From assembly GCA_023896275.1 (NCBI GenBank), contig MLDA01000012.1, positions 1 through 64,000 on the forward strand: 64,000 bases of DNA, written 5' to 3'. How positions within the stretch are numbered: the first letter of the stretch is position 1; each line of letters begins with the position of its first letter. Below, one piece after another: positions 24,388 through 32,709 of this stretch. The stretch comes from Kocuria rosea subsp. polaris. Its GTDB lineage: Bacteria > Actinomycetota > Actinomycetes > Actinomycetales > Micrococcaceae. The position numbers were made by a program, and so were the translations under genes. The notes under the pieces are model-generated. The model ran no database searches, was not told where the DNA came from, and saw only the letters and a program-made list of their open reading frames with translations.

Positions 24388-25510
24388 GGTTCTCCGCCTC
24401 CACTGCGTTGGATTTGATCTGGGCCGGCTTGGCGCCGGCCTGGCGAGCCGCCAGCAGCGACGCGTGGGTCGGGGAGTCGGGATGGTCGGCGGGCTTGCGC
24501 CGAGCGTACTCGGCCCGCAACTCCGGCAACACGTACTCGCCGAACATGTCCAGCTGGTTCAACACCGTCTTCAGCGGCAACCCGGCGTGGTCGACGAGGA
24601 AGAGCTGGCGGTGGTAGTCGCCGAAGTACTCCTGGAAGGTCAGGGTCTTCTCGATGACCTCCTGCGGACTGCCGACCGTCAGCGGCGTCTGCGCGGTAAA
24701 GTCCTCGAGGGAGGGGCCGTGTCCGTAGACGGGGGCGTTGTTGAAGTACGGGCGGAACTCGCGGACGGCGTCCTGGGAGTTCTTCGCCAGGTAGAACTGC
24801 CCGCCGAGCCCGACGAACGCCTGGTCCGCGCGGCCGTGTCCGTAGTGTTCGAACCGCTCGCGGTAGAGGCCGATGAGCTGCTGGTAGTGCTCCTTGGGCC
24901 AGAAGATGTTGTTGGCGAAGAACCCGTCGCCGTAGTAGGCGGCGATCTCGGCGACCTGCGGCGTGCGGATGGAGCCGTGCCAGACGAAGGGCGCGACGCC
25001 GTCGAGCGGGCGCGGGGTCGACGTGAAGTTCTGCAGCGCGGTGCGGTGCTTGCCTTGCCAGGAGACGACGTCTTCGTCCCAGAGCCGGTGCAGCAGGTGC
25101 ACGTTCTCGACGGTGAGGTCCACGGAGTCCTGCATGTTCTTGCCGAACCACGGGTAGACCGGCGCGGTGTTGCCGCGACCGAGGACGAGGTCGACGCGGC
25201 CGTCGGCGAGGTGCTGGAGCATCGCGAAGTCCTCGGCGATCTTCACCGGGTCGTTGGTCGTGATCAGCGTGGTGGCCGTGGAGAGGATGATGCGCTCGGT
25301 CTGCGCCGCGATGTGCGCGAGGGTCGTGGTCGGCGACGAGGAGAAGAAGGGCGGATTGTGGTGCTCGCCGAGTGCGAAGACGTCCATGCCGATCTCTTCG
25401 ACCTTCTTTGCGATCGCCACCGAGGCTTTGATGCGTTCGTGCTCGGACGGCGTCGTGCCGTCTGTCGGGTCGGTGGTGATGTCGCTGACGCTGAAGACGC
25501 CGATCTGCAT
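24380..25510 (-). CDS. Luciferase-like flavin-dependent monooxygenase (LLM class)
   Basis: A 376-residue TIM-barrel protein of the bacterial-luciferase family: ALGEHHNPPFFSSSP and LQHLADGRVDLVLGRG are hallmark segments. LLM enzymes oxidise a wide range of substrates with reduced flavin; this one is of the long class often annotated only as oxidoreductase. The ATG at 25510 follows AAGGAG by six bases; in-frame codons upstream are not favoured. It forms a two-gene unit with the MarR regulator, so inducer and substrate are probably related. Confidence 0.87.
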   Translation of the reverse strand: MQIGVFSVSDITTDPTDGTTPSEHERIKASVAIAKKVEEIGMDVFALGEHHNPPFFSSSPTTTLAHIAAQTERIILSTATTLITTNDPVKIAEDFAMLQHLADGRVDLVLGRGNTAPVYPWFGKNMQDSVDLTVENVHLLHRLWDEDVVSWQGKHRTALQNFTSTPRPLDGVAPFVWHGSIRTPQVAEIAAYYGDGFFANNIFWPKEHYQQLIGLYRERFEHYGHGRADQAFVGLGGQFYLAKNSQDAVREFRPYFNNAPVYGHGPSLEDFTAQTPLTVGSPQEVIEKTLTFQEYFGDYHRQLFLVDHAGLPLKTVLNQLDMFGEYVLPELRAEYARRKPADHPDSPTHASLLAARQAGAKPAQIKSNAVEAENHG

Positions 25511-25558
25511 GGTGTGCTCCTTAGACTCGAGGTTCTGCCTCCAGTATGCCAGATTTAC

Positions 25559-25570
25559 ATGCATTTGCAT
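25559..25570. promoter_or_regulatory. Palindrome ATGCA-TT-TGCAT, candidate MarR operator
   Basis: The 12-base palindrome lies 48 bases upstream of the monooxygenase start, in an AT-richer patch. TGCA-type half sites with short spacing are usual for MarR dimers. It would allow autoregulation of the monooxygenase-marR pair. Confidence 0.45.
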
Positions 25571-25621
25571 ACATTGATCACATCCCTCGGCATTGGCCGA
25601 CGGGGAGCGGGCCCGAAACGG

Positions 25622-25655
25622 GCAACGGCCCGGCAGAAAACTGCCGGGCCGTTGC
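25622..25655. terminator. Terminator downstream of mqo
   Basis: A perfect 15-bp stem GCAACGGCCCGGCAG with an AAAA loop lies 23 bases after the mqo stop on the minus strand. It also insulates the promoter of the next minus-strand gene. There is no T-run. Confidence 0.8.
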
Positions 25656-25678
25656 GGGCGCGCTGCGGGCCGGGCTGG

Positions 25679-27163
25679 TCAGGAACCGAGCTCGAGTGCC
25701 TTGTTGGTCGACGCGGTGACCTCCGCGAGGAGCTTCGGATTCTCGTTGAGCCGGCGGCCGAAGCTCGGGATGATCTCCGTGAGCTTGGACTCCCAGCCGT
25801 CGAATCGGGTCGGGAAGCAGCGGCGCAGGACCTCGACCATGATCGGCGCGGCCGTGGAGGCGCCGGGGGACGCTCCGAGCAGGCCGGAGATCGTGCCGTC
25901 GGCGCTCGTGATGACCTCGGTGCCGAACTGGAGCACACCGCCCTTCTTGGCGTCCTTCTTGATGACCTGGACGCGCTGGCCGGCCGTGATCAGCTCCCAC
26001 TCGCCGCCGTCGGCCCCGGGGTAGTACTCGCGCAGAGCTTCGTCCTTCTTGGCCCGCGACTTGAGCACCTCCGTGATGAGGTACTTGGTCAGGCCCATGT
26101 TGTCTTTGCCGACGGCCAGCATCGGGATGATGTTGGAGGGGCGGATCGACAGCGGCAGGTCCAGGTAGGACCCCGTCTTGAGGAAGTTGGACGTGAAGCC
26201 CGCGTAGGGCCCGAACATCAGGGAGCGCTTGCCATCGACGAAGCGCGTGTCGAGGTGCGGCACCGACATGGGCGGCGCGCCCACGGAAGCCTGACCGTAG
26301 ACCTTGGCGTGGTGGCGGTCGATGGTCGCCTCGTTGGTGCTGCGCAGGAACTGACCGGAGACGGGGAAGCCGCCGAACCCCTTGATTTCGTCGATGCCGG
26401 CCGACTGCAGCAGGCCCAGGGCGCCGCCGCCGGCGCCGACGAACACGAACTTAGCGTTGACCTTGCGCTTCTCGCCGGTCGCGTTGTTCTTGACCGTGAT
26501 CTGCCAGCCGTCGGTGTTGCGGGCCAGCCGCAGCACCTTGTGGCCGAAGTTCAGTTCGACGCCGGAGCCGCCGAGGTAGGTCGTCAGCTGTCGCGTCAGG
26601 GCTCCGAAATCGACGTCGGTGCCCGAGGTGAACCGCGAGGCGGCCACGCGCTGGGACTCGCTGCGGCCCTCGGCGACGAGCGGTGCCCACTCGTGAATGG
26701 TCTCGAGGTTTTCGGTGTGCTCGATGTTCTCGAAGAGCGGCTGCGCGCGCAGGGCCTCGTAGCGGGTGCGCAGGTAATCGGAGTGCGCATCGCCGATGAC
26801 GAAGCTCATGTGCGGAAGCGGGTTGATGAAGGACTTGGCCGGGCCGATCAGGCCCTGGGCGACCATGTAAGCGTAGAACTGGCGGGAGACCTGGAACTGT
26901 TCGTTGATGCCCACGGCCTTGGCCGGGTCGACCGATCCGTCCTTGCCGGCGGGTGTGTAGTTGAGCTCGCACAGTGCGGAGTGGCCGGTGCCGGCGTTGT
27001 TCCACGGGCCGGAGGACTCCAGGCCGGCCTCGTCCAGATTCTCGAACAGGCTGATCTCCCAGTCGGGCTCGATCTGCTTGATGAGGGTGCCGAGTGTGGC
27101 CGACATGATGCCGCCGCCGATGAGGGCAACATCGATGTTCTGGGTGGCGGTTGTGGCAGGCAC
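25679..27163 (-). CDS. mqo: Malate:quinone oxidoreductase
   Basis: A 494-residue membrane-associated flavoprotein that oxidises malate to oxaloacetate and passes electrons to quinone, bypassing NAD-linked malate dehydrogenase. The FAD motif [19 protein letters not shown] starts at residue 12; the active-site block [19 protein letters not shown] and the late [11 protein letters not shown] are diagnostic. The GTG at 27163 follows GGAGACTGCCT. It lies 85 bases after the solute-binding protein gene and ends in a strong hairpin. Confidence 0.95.
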   Translation of the reverse strand: MPATTATQNIDVALIGGGIMSATLGTLIKQIEPDWEISLFENLDEAGLESSGPWNNAGTGHSALCELNYTPAGKDGSVDPAKAVGINEQFQVSRQFYAYMVAQGLIGPAKSFINPLPHMSFVIGDAHSDYLRTRYEALRAQPLFENIEHTENLETIHEWAPLVAEGRSESQRVAASRFTSGTDVDFGALTRQLTTYLGGSGVELNFGHKVLRLARNTDGWQITVKNNATGEKRKVNAKFVFVGAGGGALGLLQSAGIDEIKGFGGFPVSGQFLRSTNEATIDRHHAKVYGQASVGAPPMSVPHLDTRFVDGKRSLMFGPYAGFTSNFLKTGSYLDLPLSIRPSNIIPMLAVGKDNMGLTKYLITEVLKSRAKKDEALREYYPGADGGEWELITAGQRVQVIKKDAKKGGVLQFGTEVITSADGTISGLLGASPGASTAAPIMVEVLRRCFPTRFDGWESKLTEIIPSFGRRLNENPKLLAEVTASTNKALELGS

Positions 27164-27248
27164 AGGCAGTCTCCGTCGAAAGGCGTGGTTTTAACGAAAG
27201 ATTAGCGCGTGGACGTCAGCGCACCGAAATCGGAGGCTGGGCGCCGGG

Positions 27249-28997
27249 TCAGCTTGTGAGCATCCTCACGCGGTCCAGCGGCTCGTCCAGGACGGGGCTG
27301 ACCGGGTAGGAGGTGACGTCCGTAGCGACGGTCAGGGCGGAGATCGGGAACGCGAGCGGCAGGGCGGGTAGGTCGCGGGCGATGACCTCGCCGATGGCCT
27401 GATAGGCGGCAGCGCGCTCCGGGGTGTCCGGCATCGAACGCGCGGCTGCCACATGGGTGCGCAGGTGCGCCGAGTCGTATCCGAATTGCGTCTCCGCTTC
27501 CGCGAAGATCGAACTCAGGAAGTGATCCGGATCGCGGTAGGAACCGGTCCAACCGAGCAGGTGGAAGCCGGCATATTCGCCACCGAAGACCGCGTCGAGG
27601 TACTCGTCACCCCAGTCCAGCGGCACCGGTTTGATCTTGAAGCCGGCCTTGACCAGCTGGGCGGCGATCTCTGCGTAGGTGCGTTCGGGCAGCGGCAGGT
27701 AGCCACGGGTGACGTTGAGCGGATACAGGAAGGGGATCGGCTCGCCGTCGTACTCGGCCTCCTCGAGCAGGCGCTCCGCCTCGTCGACGTCGTAGCCGTA
27801 ATAGGTAGCGGGCGCCTCGATGCCGAGGCTCGGTGGCAGAAACGCCCTCGCCTCGGCGGTGCCGGCAATGAACCGGTCGTCGATGACCTGGGAACGCTGG
27901 ATCGCGTGGGAGACCGCCTGGCGGACCGGTAGCGAGGACAGCGGACCCTCCGACTGGTTCATGCCGAGGTAGAGCACTGAGAAGGGGTCACGCTGCAGGA
28001 TCTGCTGGCCGCTGCGGACGAGCTCGCGCATCTCGGCGGTCGTCACGGCATCGAAACCGTCGACGGAACCGGCGAGCATCGAGCGCAGCCGCGACGCCCC
28101 GTCCCGCAGGACCCTGAACTCGATGCGGTCGACCGCATCGGGGCGCTCCCGCCAGTGATCGGCGTAGCGCTCGAGCGTCTGGGTCCCGTCTTCGGTGCCG
28201 ACGTAGCGGTACGGCCCGGTCCCGATCGGTGCCTCAGGGGTCGAATCAGGTGCGGCGATGGCCAGTCCGGGCAGCGTCAGCGCCTGCACGAGCCCCGTCA
28301 GCGGGGCGTTGAGCTCGAGCACGAACGTAGCCTTGTCCGCTGCCGTGCAAGAAGCGAAGTAGCTCTCACCCTCTAGAACGGCCTCGGGCACGTCGGGCAA
28401 CCCGTCGAGGGCGTCCTGCAGTTGCTCGTCGAGCTCCGCCTCGTCTGCATCCTTCGACGGCGTCGTCGCTACCGACTCCCGATGGTGGAAGACCGCCTTG
28501 AACGCGAGAGCGTCCGGGGTGGAGGGGTTGTCGGTCCGGCGCGCCCAGCGCTCGAAGTTCCTCACGACGACGTCGGCAGTCAAGTCCGTGCCGTCGTGGA
28601 AGGTGACCCCGGGGCGAAGCGTGAAGGTGTAGGTGAGGCCGTCGTCGGAGGCTTCCCACTCGGTGGCGAGGGCCGGCTGCGGCGCCCCGTTGTCCGGGTC
28701 GGTGTGCATCAGACCCTCGAAGATCTGCCGCGTGACGCGGTGCGAATCTGAGTCGATCACGAGCGACGGATCGAGGGAGCGTGGCGCCGCGGGGGTGCCG
28801 AGGCGGAACGTGACCGGACCCGCCGGCGCCGGCGACGGTGTGCCCGAAGGCGCGGGCGGCGTCGTCGTGCTGCACCCGGAGAGCCCGAGCAGGGCCGCGG
28901 AGCCGAGGCCCGCGCCGAGACCGAGCAGCGAACGCCGAGAGAGGTTCCCGCCGTGGCCGCCAGCCGGTCCGGGTGAGTGCTCGTTGCCGGGATTCAC
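27249..28997 (-). CDS. ABC transporter solute-binding protein (SBP_bac_5), predicted Tat lipoprotein
   Basis: A 582-residue peptide/nickel-type binding protein. The N-terminus has the twin-arginine stretch SRRSLLGLG, a hydrophobic core and the lipobox LSGC, suggesting export folded through Tat and lipid anchoring. The family core is seen in TRQIFEGLMHTDPD, TLRPGVTFHDGT and the late LALAFPI region. The GTG at 28997 follows AAGGAG; the frame continues upstream through the tRNA, which is not coding. No permease or ATPase gene is adjacent, so it must work with a transporter elsewhere or act as a scavenger. Confidence 0.88.
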   Translation of the reverse strand: MNPGNEHSPGPAGGHGGNLSRRSLLGLGAGLGSAALLGLSGCSTTTPPAPSGTPSPAPAGPVTFRLGTPAAPRSLDPSLVIDSDSHRVTRQIFEGLMHTDPDNGAPQPALATEWEASDDGLTYTFTLRPGVTFHDGTDLTADVVVRNFERWARRTDNPSTPDALAFKAVFHHRESVATTPSKDADEAELDEQLQDALDGLPDVPEAVLEGESYFASCTAADKATFVLELNAPLTGLVQALTLPGLAIAAPDSTPEAPIGTGPYRYVGTEDGTQTLERYADHWRERPDAVDRIEFRVLRDGASRLRSMLAGSVDGFDAVTTAEMRELVRSGQQILQRDPFSVLYLGMNQSEGPLSSLPVRQAVSHAIQRSQVIDDRFIAGTAEARAFLPPSLGIEAPATYYGYDVDEAERLLEEAEYDGEPIPFLYPLNVTRGYLPLPERTYAEIAAQLVKAGFKIKPVPLDWGDEYLDAVFGGEYAGFHLLGWTGSYRDPDHFLSSIFAEAETQFGYDSAHLRTHVAAARSMPDTPERAAAYQAIGEVIARDLPALPLAFPISALTVATDVTSYPVSPVLDEPLDRVRMLTS

Positions 28998-29069
28998 CGC
29001 TCGGTCTCCTTGCTGCCTCGTGATGAGTGCGTGTTGTGGGCGCCGCCGGAACCGGCGGGTTCCGATACC

Positions 29070-29098
29070 AAAAACCGACCGGCGCGAAGCCGGTCGGT
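29070..29098 (-). terminator. Terminator of the tRNA-Leu gene
   Basis: A 10-bp stem ACCGACCGGC / GCCGGTCGGT with a GCGAA loop begins six bases after the tRNA 3' end on the minus strand and is followed by TTTTT. It is a classical Rho-independent terminator. Confidence 0.85.
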
Positions 29099-29103
29099 CG
29101 TCG

Positions 29104-29188
29104 TGGTGCGAGCGGGGGGACTTGAACCCCCACGTCCGAAGACACTGGAACCTAAATCCAGCGCGTCTGCCAATTTCGCCACGCTCGC
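29104..29188 (-). tRNA. tRNA-Leu (anticodon TAG)
   Basis: The acceptor stem GCGAGCG/CGCTCGC, anticodon arm CTGGA-TTTAGGT-TCCAG giving TAG, a long variable arm as in class II tRNAs, and GGTTCAAGTC in the T arm are all present. CCA is encoded. Confidence 0.96.
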
Positions 29189-29270
29189 GGAGCGGACCGC
29201 TTACGGCACGGGGCCGGAAGCGGACCAAACCAGTGTAGCCGACCCGCCTCGGCGGCGGGGTCAGCCGTGG

Positions 29271-29741
29271 TTAGTCGAGTCCCAGATCGCGACGCAGTTT
29301 CGCAACATGACCCGTGGCGCGCACGTTGTACTGGGCGAGTTCGACCTTGCCGTCCTCGTCGACGACGATCGTGGAGCGGATCAGGCCCTCGTAGACGCGA
29401 CCGTAGTTCTTCTTCTCGCCCCAGGCGCCGTAGGCCTCGGCGACCGCGTGGTCCTCATCGGAGAGCAGGGGGAAGGTCAGCGATTCGTTGGCGACGAAGC
29501 TCTCCAGCTTGGCGACCTTGTCGGGGGAGACGCCGAGAACCTCGTATCCGGCGCCGGCCAGAGAGGCGATATTGTCGCGGAAGTCGCAGGCCTGAGTCGT
29601 GCAGCCCGGGGTAGAGGCCGCCGGGTAGAAGTAGACGATGACCTTGCGACCGCGCAGGTCGGAGAGCGAGACCTGCTCGCCGCTGGCCGAGGTCAGCTCG
29701 AAGTCGGGGGCGATGGTGCCGGGGGTCAAACGTTCTGCCAT
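29271..29741 (-). CDS. bcp: Thiol peroxidase of the BCP/PrxQ group
   Basis: A 156-residue cytosolic peroxiredoxin that reduces hydrogen and organic peroxides. The peroxidatic Cys47 lies in STPGCTTQAC and the resolving Cys52 is five residues on, the PrxQ alpha-type arrangement. The N-terminus MAERLTPGTIAPDFEL and SDEDHAVAEAYGAW are typical of BCP. ATG at 29741 follows GAGGATCTCTC. The gene is monocistronic between two tRNA genes. Confidence 0.94.
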   Translation of the reverse strand: MAERLTPGTIAPDFELTSASGEQVSLSDLRGRKVIVYFYPAASTPGCTTQACDFRDNIASLAGAGYEVLGVSPDKVAKLESFVANESLTFPLLSDEDHAVAEAYGAWGEKKNYGRVYEGLIRSTIVVDEDGKVELAQYNVRATGHVAKLRRDLGLD

Positions 29742-29769
29742 GAGAGATCCTCCTCGATTCGGTTAAAAT

Positions 29770-29803
29770 AAAAGGAGGTCAGCCGCGCGGCTGACCTCCT
29801 TTT
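29770..29803. terminator. Terminator of the tRNA-Lys gene
   Basis: A perfect 15-bp stem AAAAGGAGGTCAGCC with a GCGC loop starts two bases after the tRNA 3' end. A/T tails on both sides make it formally bidirectional, but only the minus-strand tRNA needs it. Confidence 0.88.
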
Positions 29804-29805
29804 CC

Positions 29806-29881
<76 letters not shown>

Positions 29882-30080
29882 ATCATGCTCTGCGGCGGGC
29901 CTTTTTGGTGCCTGCCGCGTTCGCAACGAGATAAAACAATACATGCCCTGATCAGGCCGTGCAAATCGAAACCACTCTTTGAGGCGCACTTCACACTTGT
30001 GGTCGCGGGCGGGTGCGGTTGTCGTTGCGCTCGCGCGGCTGCACGCGTGCGCGCGCGTGACGCGAGAACAAGCAGGCAAA

Positions 30081-30105
30081 GGTGCGGTGACCGGGAACCC
30101 GCACC
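30081..30105 (-). terminator. Hairpin after the 158-residue unknown gene
   Basis: GGTGCGG pairs with CCGCACC over an 11-base loop, two bases past the stop codon on the minus strand. The stem is short and followed by TTTGCC only, so termination is probable but not certain. Confidence 0.5.
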
Positions 30106-30107
30106 AA

Positions 30108-30584
30108 TCAGGCCGAGGAGGCGGAGGCCAGCTCGTCGACGCGCGTCATGAACTCGTCCATGAACCCCACGAAGTCCTCGGCGTCGATTTCCTGCTCGAG
30201 GAGCGTGCGCGTCCCGCCGTCGGGGGAGACCGAGGGGGGAACTTCGATGCTCGGGTGGGGCGCGACTTCGAAACGGAAGACCCGACCGGTGCTGGTGCCG
30301 ACCTCGAATCCGCCATCGCGGACCTCGGCGAGGTGGGACAGGTTAGTCAGGTTGATCGACACCGCGGCGTCGCGCGGGGTGAGTGTCGCCGGATTGACCG
30401 GCGCGATGACGAGTTCGAGCGGCTGCCGTCGAAATCCGACGATGAAGCATCCGCTCCCGCCCGCGTTACCCGTCGCGTAGACCAGGTTGTAGCTGCCGAA
30501 GTTGGGAATCTGATCGTCGAACGCACGATGAAGGTGCGCCTTCAGTGCCGTATCGTTCAGATTGCCATCAGTTTCGTAAGCCAT
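30108..30584 (-). CDS. Conserved-looking hypothetical protein
   Basis: A 158-residue soluble protein with no signal peptide or membrane segment. I do not recognise the family. It has an alternating beta-rich middle (FIVGFRRQPLELVIAPV, FEVGTSTGRVFRFEV) and an acidic helical C-terminus (EIDAEDFVGFMDEFMTRVDEL). Coding is supported by a TAGACT hexamer six bases before the ATG, in line with the leaderless promoters of this genome, and by a hairpin at its end. It is divergent from ilvD with about 100 bases between. Confidence 0.6.
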   Translation of the reverse strand: MAYETDGNLNDTALKAHLHRAFDDQIPNFGSYNLVYATGNAGGSGCFIVGFRRQPLELVIAPVNPATLTPRDAAVSINLTNLSHLAEVRDGGFEVGTSTGRVFRFEVAPHPSIEVPPSVSPDGGTRTLLEQEIDAEDFVGFMDEFMTRVDELASASSA

Positions 30585-30590
30585 GCGGCC

Positions 30591-30596
30591 AGTCTA
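30591..30596 (-). promoter_or_regulatory. -10 hexamer TAGACT of the unknown gene (leaderless)
   Basis: TAGACT on the minus strand ends six bases before the ATG at 30584, so transcription would begin at or next to the start codon. Confidence 0.55.
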
Positions 30597-30672
30597 TGGG
30601 CGGGGACTGACAGATCGCTGGACATCGTTACGCGACGTAGTCACGGGTTCACGTTTCAGTTTGTGACGGGCC

Positions 30673-30678
30673 TAGAAT
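30673..30678 (+). promoter_or_regulatory. -10 hexamer TAGAAT of ilvD (leaderless)
   Basis: TAGAAT ends seven bases before the ilvD ATG and no Shine-Dalgarno is present, pointing to a leaderless mRNA. Confidence 0.6.
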
Positions 30679-30685
30679 CGCGGCT

Positions 30686-32389
30686 ATGACGCAGGACTCC
30701 ACACCAGACATCAAGCCACGCAGTCGCGCCGTCACTGACGGCATCCACGCCGCACCGGCCCGCGGAATGCTCCGCGCCGTCGGCATGGGCGACGACGACT
30801 TCGCCAAGCCGCAGATTGGCATCGCCAGTTCGTGGAACGAAATCACCCCCTGCAACCTCTCGCTCAACCGCCTGGCTCAGGGCGCCAAGGAAGGCGTGCA
30901 CGCCGGCGGTGGCTACCCGATGCAGTTCGGGACGATTTCCGTCTCCGACGGCATCTCCATGGGGCATGAGGGGATGCACTTCTCGCTCGTCTCCCGTGAG
31001 GTCATCGCGGACTCCGTCGAGACCGTCATGATGGCCGAACGCCTCGACGGTTCCGTTCTCCTGGCCGGCTGCGACAAGTCGCTGCCGGGCATGCTCATGG
31101 CTGCCGCGCGGCTGAACCTCTCGTCCGTCTTCCTCTATGCGGGAACGATCATGCCCGGGTTCGCCCGCATGTCGGACGGCTCGGAGCGCGAGGTCACCCT
31201 CATCGACGCTTTCGAGGCCGTGGGCGCCTGCGCGGCCGGCACCATGAGCGAGGCCGATCTCGACGCGATCGAGCGCGCGATCTGCCCGGGCGAGGGCGCC
31301 TGCGGCGGCATGTACACCGCCAACACGATGGCCTCGATCGGCGAGGCGCTCGGCATGTCCTTGCCGGGCTCGGCGGCGCCGCCTTCGGCCGACCGCCGCC
31401 GCGACATGTTCGCGCACAAGTCCGGCGAGGCCGTCGTCGAGATGCTGCGCAAGGGCATCCGCGCTCGCGACATTCTGACCAAGGAGGCGTTCGAGAACGC
31501 GATCGCCGTCACCATGGCCTTCGGCGGTTCCACCAACGCCGTGCTGCACCTGCTCGCGATCGCGCGCGAGGCCGAGGTCGAGCTGACCCTCGACGACTTC
31601 AACCGCATCGGCGACAAGGTCCCGCACCTGGCCGACATGAAGCCGTTTGGCAAGCACGTCATGTTCGACCTGGACAGGATCGGCGGCGTGCCCGTCATCA
31701 TGAAGGCACTGCTCGACGCCGGCCTGCTGCACGGGGACTGCCTCACCGTCACGGGCAAGACCGTCGCCGAGAACCTCGCGGACATCGCGCCGCCGGATGT
31801 CGACGGCAAGATCCTGCGCCACATGGACAACCCGCTGCACAAGACCGGCGGCGTGACCGTCCTGCACGGTTCGCTGGCCCCGGAGGGCGCCGTCGTGAAG
31901 TCGGCCGGCTTCGACGCCGACGTTTTCGAGGGCACCGCCCGCGTGTTCGAGCGCGAGCAGGGTGCGCTCGACGCGCTCGACAAGGGCGAGATCCAGGCCG
32001 GCGACGTCGTCGTCATCCGCTACGAGGGCCCCAAGGGTGGGCCGGGCATGCGCGAGATGCTCGCCATCACCGGTGCCATCAAGGGTGCCGGCCTGGGCAA
32101 GGACGTGCTCCTGCTGACCGACGGTCGCTTCTCCGGCGGCACCACGGGCCTGTGTATCGGGCACGTGGCCCCGGAAGCCGTCGACGGCGGCCCGATCGCG
32201 TTCGTCCGCGATGGCGACACGATCCGCGTCGACATCGCCGCGCGCTCCTTCGACCTCCTGGTGGAGCCGGCCGAGCTCGAGGCGCGCAAGGAGGGCTGGG
32301 AGCCGCTCCCGGCCCGCTTTACCAAGGGTGTACTCGCGAAGTACACCAAGCTGGTCAAGTCGGCCAGCGTCGGCGCCTACTGCGGCTGA
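30686..32389 (+). CDS. ilvD: Dihydroxy-acid dehydratase
   Basis: IlvD dehydrates 2,3-dihydroxy-isovalerate and -methylvalerate in valine and isoleucine synthesis, using an iron-sulfur cluster and Mg2+. The 567-residue protein has the cluster and active-site segments [10 protein letters not shown] and [16 protein letters not shown], and the late [19 protein letters not shown] block. It is transcribed in the same direction as ilvBNC but separated from it by a 320-base region with its own promoter and attenuator, so it is independently controlled. Confidence 0.96.
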   Translation: MTQDSTPDIKPRSRAVTDGIHAAPARGMLRAVGMGDDDFAKPQIGIASSWNEITPCNLSLNRLAQGAKEGVHAGGGYPMQFGTISVSDGISMGHEGMHFSLVSREVIADSVETVMMAERLDGSVLLAGCDKSLPGMLMAAARLNLSSVFLYAGTIMPGFARMSDGSEREVTLIDAFEAVGACAAGTMSEADLDAIERAICPGEGACGGMYTANTMASIGEALGMSLPGSAAPPSADRRRDMFAHKSGEAVVEMLRKGIRARDILTKEAFENAIAVTMAFGGSTNAVLHLLAIAREAEVELTLDDFNRIGDKVPHLADMKPFGKHVMFDLDRIGGVPVIMKALLDAGLLHGDCLTVTGKTVAENLADIAPPDVDGKILRHMDNPLHKTGGVTVLHGSLAPEGAVVKSAGFDADVFEGTARVFEREQGALDALDKGEIQAGDVVVIRYEGPKGGPGMREMLAITGAIKGAGLGKDVLLLTDGRFSGGTTGLCIGHVAPEAVDGGPIAFVRDGDTIRVDIAARSFDLLVEPAELEARKEGWEPLPARFTKGVLAKYTKLVKSASVGAYCG

Positions 32390-32457
32390 TTCAAGACCGT
32401 GTACGACGACGGAGGGTGGCCGTGCGGGCCGTGGCACCTTCCGTCGTCGTCGTGTAG

Positions 32458-32495
32458 TGTCCAAAGAGTGAAAGCATTGTCCAAATAGTGAGACG
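32458..32495. promoter_or_regulatory. Tandem operator-like repeats upstream of ilvB
   Basis: TGTCCAAATAGTGAGACG (32478-32495) and a weaker copy TGTCCAAAGAGTGA (from 32458) lie 20 bp apart, just upstream of the ilvB -35. The first matches a site upstream of leuB (TGTTCATTATGCGAGACA). The dyad is TGTYCA against GAGACR. Its place upstream of the -35 fits an activator or dual regulator of branched-chain synthesis. Confidence 0.65.
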
Positions 32496-32509
32496 GTAGG
32501 CTGGGCTCG

Positions 32510-32538
32510 TTGACACCCGTCGTGGGGACGGGAAAACT
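32510..32538 (+). promoter_or_regulatory. ilvB leader promoter
   Basis: TTGACA (32510-32515), a 17-base spacer and AAAACT (32533-32538). The predicted start site is at about 32545, directly at the ATG of the leader peptide. Confidence 0.65.
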
Positions 32539-32545
32539 GAGTGGC

Positions 32546-32593
32546 ATGCAGAACATCATCACCGTCCTACGAGTTACCAAGCGCGTGGCCTGA
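32546..32593 (+). CDS. ilvB leader peptide (attenuation)
   Basis: The 15-residue ORF MQNIITVLRVTKRVA contains two Ile, three Val and one Leu; the Leu codon is CTA, which should be rare at this GC content. It is followed by a terminator 46 bases on and then ilvB. This is the layout of ribosome-mediated attenuation of ilvBNC, as described in Corynebacterium glutamicum. The -10 lies seven bases before the ATG, so the leader is probably translated from a leaderless end. Confidence 0.8.
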   Translation: MQNIITVLRVTKRVA

Positions 32594-32638
32594 TCCGAAA
32601 CACGGACAGCCCCTTGGTTGGACAGGTAACGCGCTAAT

Positions 32639-32675
32639 CCCCACTGAAGCCGCACTCGGCCAGAGGGGTTTTTTT
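32639..32675 (+). terminator. ilvB attenuator terminator
   Basis: CCCC-loop-GCCG-CACT-CGGC-loop-GGGG followed by seven T. The upstream stretch CCCCTTGG (32610-32617) can also pair with the CCAGAGGGG arm, giving a candidate alternative structure. Stalling of ribosomes on the leader peptide would decide between them. Confidence 0.75.
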
Positions 32676-32709
32676 ATGCGCGAAAGAAAGAGAAGAGAAG
32701 GAAGAATCC

